Below, piece after piece: positions 17,803 to 24,270 of a DNA stretch of 32,207 nucleotides. Location of the stretch: NCBI GenBank assembly GCA_025774115.1, contig JALGWN010000006.1, positions 1-32,207 of the forward strand, in the 5' to 3' direction. A model generated the notes under the pieces. It was not told where the DNA came from. It made no database searches and saw only the letters and a program-made list of their open reading frames with translations. How positions within the stretch are numbered: position 1 is the first letter of the stretch; each line of letters begins with the position of its first letter. The position numbers and the translations under genes were made by a program. This stretch comes from a bacterium. GTDB lineage: Bacteria > Arandabacterota > Arandabacteria > Arandabacterales > Arandabacteraceae.

Positions 17803-19371
17803 CTATAGCACCGGCCTCGAAGGGGTGTCAAACCCTTTCACCCGGCGCGCCGGAAGCACGTAACTCAGGAGGCCTAGGGCGAGGCAGACTATGAGTAAAG
17901 CGAGCTCCATCCGGCCGCCGATCTTCCTATAAAGTGTCTCCCCATCACCGACTGCAACCGGACCCGTGAGAACATCCCGCGTGAAAAGACCTGTCTGCCG
18001 TGAGACGCGTCCATAGGGATCCACAAGCATCGAGATACCCGTGTTGGCACACCTCGCCAGTCCCACCCGGTACTCCACAGCCCGCATAATTGCCATCTGA
18101 GCGTGTTGGCTCGGCCCCAGACTTGGGCCGAACCATTCATCATTGGTTATGTTCACGATGAAACGGGCCCCGGCCCTGACGAAATCCCCCACCAGGCCGG
18201 GATAAATCGATTCGAAACATATGGCCACGGCGAAGGGATCGCCCTCGGCATCAAATACGGTGAGATCGGTCCCGGGAGAGAAGTCGCCCTCTCCCAGGTC
18301 GATTCGCTTAAGGATCTCGAAGCGCTTCTCGAAGGGAATCATCTCCCCGAACGGCACGAGGTGGATCTTGCGATATGTGCCCTCGACGCTGCCTTTGGGT
18401 GAGACCAGAACGGCCGAGTTGAAATACATGGTGACGCCTTCGTCATAGGTGTAGTCCGGACATCCGAGGAGGATACGCGAACCTTTGTGCCGCGCAAGTG
18501 AGGCAACACTATACATCTCCACTGGGCTGTGAAGCAGGTGGACCGGCACTGCGGTCTCCGGCCAGATGACGAGTGTAGAGTCCGGCGTGCTAAGTGTCAT
18601 ACGACGAAGGATGGCCAGCGTGGTATCGCTATAGGTCTTGTCCCACTTCACCTTACCCGAGATATTGGGTTGAATGAGCGAGACCTCCACAGTCCTTCCC
18701 GGCACGGCCCCGCGGAGCAGGAGCCGTCCCGCCGCCAGGGGCACCAGCAGGACGACTGCAATAAGTGCCAGGTAAGACCACCTGCGGGTGATGAGGGTTC
18801 GCGCCAGCATGCCGTTCACCAGAACTATGAGGGCGGTGATGCCGTAGGTTCCCACAACCGCCGCCATCTGGAGCATGCCGAGATATGGGGTCTGCGAATA
18901 ACCGAGGCTTGCCCATGGAAATCCCAGCGGCCCCAGCGAGCGCAGATATTCCATAGCCGTCCACGCCGCCGCCATGGCTATCTCGAAGGGAATGCGCAGT
19001 CTCACAAGGCGTCGTGCCAACCAGCCGGTGAGGATCATGAAAACCCCAAGGTAGAGGCTCAGCACGATCGCTGCCGGCAAGCGCAGCCAGGGCACTGCTA
19101 TCTGCTCCTCACCGAGCATGGCTATCCAGTAGAGGCTGCCTAGAAAGTAGGCCAGACCGAAGATGAAGGAATTCAAAATGTGCCGCCCACGACCGTCTAT
19201 GATGCCGGAGGCAAGGATGAAGGGTACCAGCACGACGAATGCGAGAAAACCGGTACGGTAGGGCCAGAAGCAGAATGATACGCTGACACCCGATACCGCG
19301 CATATGATGGCTGCCGCGCCTCGAGGCAGGCGCTCGGCGTTACAGTCCAACTTTCTCCCCCGGTGTGCCAT
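17803..19371 (-). CDS. lnt: Apolipoprotein N-acyltransferase
   Basis: Inner-membrane enzyme that N-acylates the modified cysteine of apolipoproteins before Lol sorting; its presence supports a diderm envelope. From ATG 19371 the protein has 522 residues: about six to seven N-terminal transmembrane helices, then a periplasmic nitrilase domain with triad E272 (WPETAVP), K335 (YRKIHLVPFGE) and C385 (ICFESIYP), and one C-terminal helix. An upstream in-frame TTG (19410) would add 13 residues; the ATG is preferred although its ribosome site is weak. The partner Lgt lies at 1-677. Confidence 0.95.
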   Translation of the reverse strand: MAHRGRKLDCNAERLPRGAAAIICAVSGVSVSFCFWPYRTGFLAFVVLVPFILASGIIDGRGRHILNSFIFGLAYFLGSLYWIAMLGEEQIAVPWLRLPAAIVLSLYLGVFMILTGWLARRLVRLRIPFEIAMAAAWTAMEYLRSLGPLGFPWASLGYSQTPYLGMLQMAAVVGTYGITALIVLVNGMLARTLITRRWSYLALIAVVLLVPLAAGRLLLRGAVPGRTVEVSLIQPNISGKVKWDKTYSDTTLAILRRMTLSTPDSTLVIWPETAVPVHLLHSPVEMYSVASLARHKGSRILLGCPDYTYDEGVTMYFNSAVLVSPKGSVEGTYRKIHLVPFGEMIPFEKRFEILKRIDLGEGDFSPGTDLTVFDAEGDPFAVAICFESIYPGLVGDFVRAGARFIVNITNDEWFGPSLGPSQHAQMAIMRAVEYRVGLARCANTGISMLVDPYGRVSRQTGLFTRDVLTGPVAVGDGETLYRKIGGRMELALLIVCLALGLLSYVLPARRVKGFDTPSRPVL

Positions 19372-19432
19372 ATTCCAAAAAACGGGTGTCTGACCCGGAT
19401 ACCCTACCAAAACCGGTTAAACGCGGTCAACT

Positions 19433-20389
19433 TCATTCGTCCTTGGTGATGCAGAGTCTGTGGAGTTTCCTGTGAAGGCCCTGTCTCGTGAGTCCAAGAT
19501 GCCTTGCGGTGCGGGTCTTGTTCCAACCGTAAAGTTCCAGGGCTTCCATGATTATCTGCCTCTCAAGACCGGCAAGCCGCTCCCTGAGGTGCCCGTCCTG
19601 GTCCTCCGAACTATCGCCCGGAAGGTGCTCGAGGATGCGACCGGACACCAGGCCGCGGTCCACGGGCCGGCCGTCATCGGCCAGCGCTACCATTCGATGG
19701 ATCTCGTTCTCAAGCTCCCTGACGTTCCCGGGCCATGAGTATCTCTTGAATATGTCGAGAACCTCATCGCTTAGGCGCGGCACGTCCCTGCCTATACGCC
19801 TGGCATACTTGACGGCGAAGTGATCTGCAAGAACGGGGATATCGCTCCGTCTTCGCCGCAGAGGTGTCAGATGGATTCTCAAGACCCCGATTCTGAAGAA
19901 GAGATCCTCCCTGAACCGGCCCGCACCCATCTCGCGCTCGAGGTCTTTATTTGTAGCAGCAATCACCCTTATGTCGATCCTGCTCAGCCTGGTGTCCCCG
20001 ACCCGGCGTACTTCCTTCTCCTGCAAAACCCGCAGAATCTTGGCCTGCATGGACACCGAAAGATCGCCTATCTCGTCAAGAAAAGCCGTGCCTCCGTCGG
20101 CGGTCTCGAGAATCCCGGACTTGTCCTTGACCGCACCCGTAAACGCCCCGGCTCTGTAGCCGAAGAACTCACTCTCGAAGAGGGTCTCGGGTATGGCCCC
20201 GCAGTTTACGGGAACGAACGGCCCGGCCGCCCGCCGGCTATGCTCGTGTATCAACCTGGCTATGAGTTCCTTGCCCGTACCGCTCTCCCCTTCGATCAGA
20301 ACGGGGGCCGACGTGTCTGCGATCCGCTTCGAGGTCTGGACAGCCTTGTCCATCTCGCGGCTCACATAAACGATGTTCGGCATTTCCAT
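19433..20389 (-). CDS. Sigma-54-dependent transcriptional activator without sensor domain (PspF/Fis type)
   Basis: AAA+ enhancer-binding protein that remodels sigma-54 RNA polymerase. The 318 residues hold only two modules: the AAA+ domain with Walker A GESGTGKE (34-41), GAFTGA sigma-54 contact loop (81-86), Walker B GGTAFLDEIG, and WPGNVRELEN; then a C-terminal Fis-type helix-turn-helix (about 275-315, NKTRTARHLGLTRQGLHRKL). There is no receiver, GAF or PAS domain, so activity must be controlled by expression or a partner protein. ATG 20389 has GGAAG 5 nt upstream. It lies 19 nt after purM. The target promoters are not evident in this window. Confidence 0.93.
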   Translation of the reverse strand: MEMPNIVYVSREMDKAVQTSKRIADTSAPVLIEGESGTGKELIARLIHEHSRRAAGPFVPVNCGAIPETLFESEFFGYRAGAFTGAVKDKSGILETADGGTAFLDEIGDLSVSMQAKILRVLQEKEVRRVGDTRLSRIDIRVIAATNKDLEREMGAGRFREDLFFRIGVLRIHLTPLRRRRSDIPVLADHFAVKYARRIGRDVPRLSDEVLDIFKRYSWPGNVRELENEIHRMVALADDGRPVDRGLVSGRILEHLPGDSSEDQDGHLRERLAGLERQIIMEALELYGWNKTRTARHLGLTRQGLHRKLHRLCITKDE

Positions 20390-20408
20390 GATTGCTTCCG
20401 GTCAAAGA

Positions 20409-21419
20409 CTACTCGATCACTACGTCCCCATCGCCGTCGCCGATCTCCCCAACCACCCTTGACGCGCGAGTATGCTTCAACACCTGAGGGAGGTACTTAT
20501 GAGGTGTGACAAGGATCATGCCCAAACCCATGTTGAAGACGCGCAGCATCTCCGCGTCTTCCACGGGTCCGGTATCCCGGATGAGATTGAATATGGGCGG
20601 AATCCTCCAGAGGGGTCTCCTTAGTTTTGCGCTGCATCCGTCCGGCAGGATCCTGCTGAGATTGCCGGCGATGCCTCCACCGGTTATGTGTGCAATCCCG
20701 CTCAGGGCCTTCATCTCCACCAGAGGGTAAACCTGCTTGAAATAGTTGGTATGGGGCAGAAGCAGGGCTCTCCCCAGGGTCCTCTTCCATCCTTTCGGCC
20801 TGGCCTCAAGGTCCAGGCGGCCTCGCTTAAGAAGCACCCTCCTTGCAAGGCTGTATCCGTTGGTATGGAGCCCGTTCGATGGCAACCCCACCAGAAGATC
20901 GCCTTTCCTTATCCTCGAACCATCCAGGGTCTTCCCGGGGGAGGCGAGCCCGAAGATGCAGCCCACAAGATCGTATTCCCCTTTGCGATATACGCCCGGC
21001 ATCTCCGCCGTTTCGCCGCCGATCAATTGGATATCATTCGCCTTGCATTCACTTACAATGCCTTTGACTATCTGTTTGAAGACCTTGGCATCCAGGCGGT
21101 CGAAGGCGATATAGTCCATGAACCCTATCGGCCGAGCCCCCAGACAGAGGATGTCATCGACACAATGAGCGACGATGTCCTTCCCTATACCCCCGTGCCA
21201 CCCATAGTCGCCGGCTACTCTCACCTTGGTGCCGACCCCGTCCACACTCGCCACCACCAGACGCTCGGACTTGTCGTACCTCTTGAGATCGATCATGCCC
21301 GCAAAGAGGCCGTCCCCGCTCTTCTCACTCGCTCCCTTGAGCTGCCGTTTGATGAAGGGGACCAGACGCTGGTACTCACCGATATCGACTCCGGTTTGCC
21401 GGTAGGTCATCTTCTTCAT
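20409..21419 (-). CDS. purM: Phosphoribosylformylglycinamidine cyclo-ligase (AIR synthetase)
   Basis: ATP-dependent ring closure of FGAM to aminoimidazole ribonucleotide, the step right after PurLQS. About 336 residues; YRQTGVDIGEYQRLV, VDGVGTKVRVA and IGGETAEMPG are diagnostic, with DLVGCIFGLA further on. ATG 21419 has GGGGGAG just upstream and matches homologue N-termini; an ATG at 21410 would also work. The frame stays open into repeat A2, but that extension is not protein-coding in homologues. A 230-nt leader holding repeat A2 separates it from a candidate promoter. Confidence 0.96.
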   Translation of the reverse strand: MKKMTYRQTGVDIGEYQRLVPFIKRQLKGASEKSGDGLFAGMIDLKRYDKSERLVVASVDGVGTKVRVAGDYGWHGGIGKDIVAHCVDDILCLGARPIGFMDYIAFDRLDAKVFKQIVKGIVSECKANDIQLIGGETAEMPGVYRKGEYDLVGCIFGLASPGKTLDGSRIRKGDLLVGLPSNGLHTNGYSLARRVLLKRGRLDLEARPKGWKRTLGRALLLPHTNYFKQVYPLVEMKALSGIAHITGGGIAGNLSRILPDGCSAKLRRPLWRIPPIFNLIRDTGPVEDAEMLRVFNMGLGMILVTPHKYLPQVLKHTRASRVVGEIGDGDGDVVIE

Positions 21420-21430
21420 GGCTCTCCCCC

Positions 21431-21610
21431 AGCCCGGATTATTCACAAGCCCTCTACTGCGGTGGCGTATGTGCCAGTACTGGCGGCGTCATCCTCGTTC
21501 GCCGATCCTCGACGTATCTTTCAAATACGCCTCCGGTCGGCTCCCTCGTCTTCCTTGCCTTCACCGGCATCTCCGCCATCTCGCGATGAGGTTCATGAAT
21601 AATCCCGGCT
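21431..21610. repeat. Family A inverted-repeat element, long copy (MITE-like)
   Basis: A 180-bp element with 15-nt terminal inverted repeats (21431-21445, AGCCCGGATTATTCA, and 21596-21610) matching at 14 of 15 positions; similarity between the ends continues imperfectly for about 30 nt. Inside are a perfect 12-nt palindrome (21473-21484, GCCAGTACTGGC) and a GACGTAT...ATACGCC stem. Both ends match the short copy at 13229-13281. On the transcribed strand the element fills most of the purM leader and stops about 5 nt before the purM ribosome site. No transposase is encoded. Confidence 0.85.
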
Positions 21611-21628
21611 AGAACAAATAGCATTTCC

Positions 21629-21644
21629 CGTGCCCACAGGCACG
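21629..21644. other. Short perfect hairpin between gene at 21733-22419 and repeat A2
   Basis: CGTGCC and GGCACG form a 6-bp stem around a CACA loop (TGTG on the transcribed strand). It lies downstream of the unrecognised gene at 21733-22419 and just downstream of the candidate purM promoter. No clear U-run follows on the transcribed strand, so it is only a weak terminator candidate. Together with repeat A2 and the promoter it accounts for most of the 313-bp gene-free stretch 21420-21732. Confidence 0.35.
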
Positions 21645-21649
21645 CGAGC

Positions 21650-21678
21650 ATTCTCCTATGATCTGCAAGCATGGTCAA
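21650..21678 (-). promoter_or_regulatory. Candidate sigma-70-type promoter for purM
   Basis: On the minus strand TTGACC (21678-21673) and GAGAAT (21655-21650) are separated by 17 nt, five of six and four of six matches to the consensus hexamers. Transcription from here would produce a leader of about 220 nt containing repeat A2 before the purM start. This is pattern-based only. Confidence 0.4.
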
Positions 21679-21732
21679 CAGGAATCAAAAGTGACGTAAG
21701 AAAACGGACAACGGTGTAAATGCGGGGACACC

Positions 21733-22419
21733 TCATGTACCGCTGAAGGGATTGATCTCGTACTCGGTGTGCTCCACGGGTGGCAGCATCTCCACAATCC
21801 TGTTACACGCATCGAGAGCCGCATGCACGGTGGCCTGCTGCTCGTTGTCGTCGAACTGAACGCACCCGGCAAGATTCATCACATGTCCCTCCGCAATGTA
21901 GTTGGCGAGGACTATGACCGTGTCCCTGTTGGCGATCCTCATCCGCACTACATCGAGGAGTTCGAACTCAACTTCCTTGCCCACAATCTTTTCAACCGCA
22001 CGAAAAGTCGCGTTGGCCACGAGGCGAAGGCTGCCCCCTCCTACCGCTACACCTGTCCACTCGCCGCAGGCTTCGAAGTGATTCCGCGCAAGCACCACCT
22101 TGCACTCGCCCTTGCCCCCGGCCGTTGAGAACGTGATGGAACTGAGCTTGGGCCTCGGGGCCTTCGGCACGGCGGCCTCAGCCCGCTCGGCGACTCTGGC
22201 GATCGAGATCTTGCGGTGATCGACTCCGATGCCGAAGTCGGCCTGGAGCAGGGACTCGATGTCCCGCACCAGTTGCTTGGCCGGCCGTTTGCTCGCGGAG
22301 ACTACGTGGATGGCGGTGATCGCGTGATCTTTGTCGAATTCCACCTTGCAGGACTGGACATCGGGAAGTGAGATGATCGCTCGCTTTATATCCTGCTCAG
22401 AAGCGTCCCGCTGGGCCAA
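21733..22419 (-). CDS. Conserved-looking hypothetical protein, two domains
   Basis: Not recognised as a named family. The 228-residue soluble product has an N-terminal segment (about 8-76) including LPDVQSCKVEFD, ITAIHVVS, PAKQLVRDIESLL and DFGIGVDHRKISIARV. This pattern resembles a domain recalled from uncharacterised proteins of other phyla; the recollection is not verified. A proline/alanine linker (about 78-90) leads to a C-terminal alpha/beta segment (91-213) with two Ala-rich helices, LVANATFRAVEKIV and AALDACNRIVEML. No catalytic motif or signal peptide is visible. Start TTG 22419 has GGAG with a 6-nt spacer and a candidate promoter upstream. It lies alone between repeats B3 and A2. 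Confidence 0.75.
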   Translation of the reverse strand: MAQRDASEQDIKRAIISLPDVQSCKVEFDKDHAITAIHVVSASKRPAKQLVRDIESLLQADFGIGVDHRKISIARVAERAEAAVPKAPRPKLSSITFSTAGGKGECKVVLARNHFEACGEWTGVAVGGGSLRLVANATFRAVEKIVGKEVEFELLDVVRMRIANRDTVIVLANYIAEGHVMNLAGCVQFDDNEQQATVHAALDACNRIVEMLPPVEHTEYEINPFSGT

Positions 22420-22452
22420 GTTCTTCTCCCCTGTGTGTACTACCGAATGCCT

Positions 22453-22481
22453 ATGATATCACAAATCCACCCCTCAAACAA
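22453..22481 (-). promoter_or_regulatory. Candidate promoter for the hypothetical gene at 21733-22419
   Basis: On the minus strand TATCAT (22458-22453, five of six matches to the -10 consensus) lies 17 nt from TTGTTT (22481-22476, a weak -35). The predicted transcript would start about 25-30 nt before the TTG start codon. It sits directly downstream of repeat B3, so the gene probably begins its own transcription unit. Confidence 0.4.
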
Positions 22482-22499
22482 CCCCCATTTTCCCCATGG

Positions 22500-22607
22500 C
22501 GTCGGGTCTCTGTGCCCGACGTTGGTTCGCTCCGCTCGCCACACCTGTGGCAACGAATCTGCCGGTGATTCCCACAGCCATCGTCCCGACAGGAGTCAGG
22601 ACGCTAC
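22500..22607. repeat. Family B double-hairpin element, long divergent copy
   Basis: Read on the minus strand it begins GTAGCGTC, forms a hairpin at 22603-22582 (9-bp stem with one G-T pair, TCCT loop), runs through a spacer of about 60 nt and ends in a second hairpin at 22521-22500 with 7-bp stem CGTCGGG/CCCGACG. The second hairpin is nearly identical to that of the copies at 24214-24270 and 30094-30150, but the copy lies in the opposite orientation. The terminal CTAC of the other copies is absent. The last codons and TGA stop of the methyltransferase at 22596-23408 lie inside the first hairpin. Confidence 0.75.
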
Positions 22608-23408
22608 GGATTCATCGGTCGCGCGGGCCTCGTCCTTACGGGCGATGATGACGAAGTAGTTCTGGACGTAGCCCAGCATGTGGTCGAGAGTTCCGGGCTC
22701 GGCACCGGCGGGCGGACTGAGATGACGGGGGTATTCCTCCACATGGGCTATGGTGAGGCCGGCTTCGATGAGGCCGTTGAAGATGTCTTTGAGAAGATGC
22801 CGGAACTCCATGGATTCGGCATCCTGGATGCAGCCCCCTGAGTAGGGTTCGAGAATCCTGTATCCCTCTCCGTCCCAAGATGTCTCCTCGACAACTTGCG
22901 TAGCGGGATTGCAGTGGCCCACCCGATACATACCTCCGGGCATTAAGATGCGGGCCACTTCCCGATACACTTCTCTCACATCCGGCACGAAGACGATCGA
23001 GATCGCCTGATAGACTATGTCAAAGATGGAGTCGGCGAAGGCCGAAAGGTCACGCATGTCGCCCAACACGGTCTTAACATTATAGCCAAAGTGCTCGGCG
23101 GCCTTGCGGTCGGATTCGAGCTGGGCCGGCGTGAGCTCCAGGACCGTGACCTCGGCGCCGAGCAGGCCGAAAACGGCCGACTGCTGACCGCCTCCCGAGG
23201 CCAGGCAGAGAACGCGTTTACCTTTCACATCCTGAAACACCGAACGCGGATAGAGACAAGCACAAGGTCCGGGCAGGGCTTCCACCCCGCCCCGCCCGAA
23301 GGCCCGTACCAAGCCGGGGTCGAGATCGAGCCACGGGGTCGTATATTCCATACCCCGGCTTGCCAGGTCCTCCCAGAACCGCTTGTTGGTGTCAGCTATG
23401 TTATCCAT
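22596..23408 (-). CDS. Class I SAM-dependent methyltransferase
   Basis: Rossmann-fold methyltransferase of unknown substrate, 270 residues from ATG 23408. Motif I is VLCLASGGGQQSAVFGLLG (67-85), followed by acidic E91 and LGDMRDLS (about 115-122) as later SAM-binding elements; ARILMPGGMYRVGH is the usual post-II segment. SGGGQQS instead of the common GxGxG is a recognisable subfamily variant. Start overlaps the preceding methyltransferase stop by 8 nt, so the two are probably translated together. The C-terminal ATDESVAS and the stop run into repeat B3, which may have replaced the original 3' end. Confidence 0.85.
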   Translation of the reverse strand: MDNIADTNKRFWEDLASRGMEYTTPWLDLDPGLVRAFGRGGVEALPGPCACLYPRSVFQDVKGKRVLCLASGGGQQSAVFGLLGAEVTVLELTPAQLESDRKAAEHFGYNVKTVLGDMRDLSAFADSIFDIVYQAISIVFVPDVREVYREVARILMPGGMYRVGHCNPATQVVEETSWDGEGYRILEPYSGGCIQDAESMEFRHLLKDIFNGLIEAGLTIAHVEEYPRHLSPPAGAEPGTLDHMLGYVQNYFVIIARKDEARATDESVAS

Positions 23409-24168
23409 GCCGTGGGGGTCCCTCCTTGGTGCATACGACGACGGGTACGTCATCGCCGGATTCGGGGGCTTCGTACTCCACGGTCTCCACGGCGAAACCG
23501 ACCGAGCTCAATGTATCATACCAGACATCTACGGGGAAAAGTCCACCCAGGTGCCGGTCGGTCTCTATCCTTAGGTTCCCCTCCTGCCTGATAAGATATA
23601 CAAACGTGGACTCATAGGTGGTATCGGTCGGATCGGGGTCGTACATATTCTCGATGAAGGCGATCTCCACACCGTCACGCTCGCGGGCAAGATACTGGAC
23701 CTTGTTCTGCCGGAAACTTTCAAGCGCCTGTTCGATGATCGTTATGAACACGCCCCCGGGTCTGAGATGCGTAAAAGCCGTATCGAAGGCGGCCCGGAGA
23801 TCCGACGCGGTGAGCATGTAGTTCACCGAATCGAGGATAGCCACGGCATCGAAGGTCCGTTTCAGCCTCGCCGTGCGCATATCCCCCTCGGTGTAGGTGA
23901 CATCGGGGTTGAGCTTCCGCGCCAGGGCAAGCATGCTGGGACTCAGGTCCACACCGGTAACCTCAAAGTGTTGCTTCAGAGTATAGTCGTTGTGTCCTCC
24001 ACCGCATCCCAGGTGAAGTAGACGCTTGGGCTCGTGCTCCGAGTGTTCCATTATAAGCTTGCCGAAGAACTCGCTCTCCGGGACATACTCCTCGGGCGGG
24101 CTTATTATCGGCCAGGTCCAGGCAAGGTCGCCATACAGCCGGCATGTATCGAGTTGGGGCAATTTCAT
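23401..24168 (-). CDS. Class I SAM-dependent methyltransferase
   Basis: A second methyltransferase, 255 residues from ATG 24168. Motif I LLHLGCGGGHNDYTL (50-64), VTGVDLSPSML (70-80) and EGDMRTARL (94-102) are standard SAM-binding elements; LRPGGVFITIIE follows motif III. The substrate cannot be read from sequence. The C-terminal half (TTYESTFVYLI, WYDTLSSVGFAVETV) resembles methyltransferases of the type-11/25 clans acting on small molecules, but this is only an impression. The start has AAAGG very close by and a TATACT box 7 nt upstream, so translation may be leaderless or nearly so. Pairs with the next methyltransferase through an 8-nt overlap. Confidence 0.86.
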   Translation of the reverse strand: MKLPQLDTCRLYGDLAWTWPIISPPEEYVPESEFFGKLIMEHSEHEPKRLLHLGCGGGHNDYTLKQHFEVTGVDLSPSMLALARKLNPDVTYTEGDMRTARLKRTFDAVAILDSVNYMLTASDLRAAFDTAFTHLRPGGVFITIIEQALESFRQNKVQYLARERDGVEIAFIENMYDPDPTDTTYESTFVYLIRQEGNLRIETDRHLGGLFPVDVWYDTLSSVGFAVETVEYEAPESGDDVPVVVCTKEGPPRHG

Positions 24169-24213
24169 ACCTTTAGTATAATTGGTCGGGAGCGTTCGGA
24201 TGCCGAGTATTGC

Positions 24214-24270
24214 GTAGCGTCGTGGTTCCACCCGCGACGAAGACCGTCGGGCACACAGACCCGACGCTAC
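24214..24270. repeat. Family B double-hairpin element, 57-bp copy
   Basis: Perfect 9-nt terminal inverted repeat GTAGCGTCG/CGACGCTAC encloses two hairpins: the first with CGTCGTGG pairing to CCGCGACG (one wobble), the second with 7-bp stem CGTCGGG/CCCGACG around CACACAGA. It differs from the 30094-30150 copy at only a few positions; one difference in the first stem (G for A) keeps pairing through a wobble. The argS stop codon TAG (24269-24267) is formed by the element's terminal bases. It separates argS from the methyltransferase pair. Confidence 0.85.

Noticed and set aside
21458-21476. TGGCAC on the minus strand inside repeat A2 as a -24 element of a sigma-54 promoter for purM, suggested by the activator gene next door
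   Set aside because: The required GC dinucleotide at the proper -12 spacing is absent, so the second half of the promoter is missing.
21431-21610. Known purine or PurR-type riboswitch before purM
   Set aside because: The conserved loops of the guanine/adenine riboswitch are not visible; the terminal inverted repeats fit a repeat element better. A new RNA element is kept only as a hypothesis.
22500-24270. CRISPR array or integron-type attC sites
   Set aside because: The family B copies are few, widely spaced and differ in orientation, with genes between them; no regular spacers, cas genes or integrase are present.
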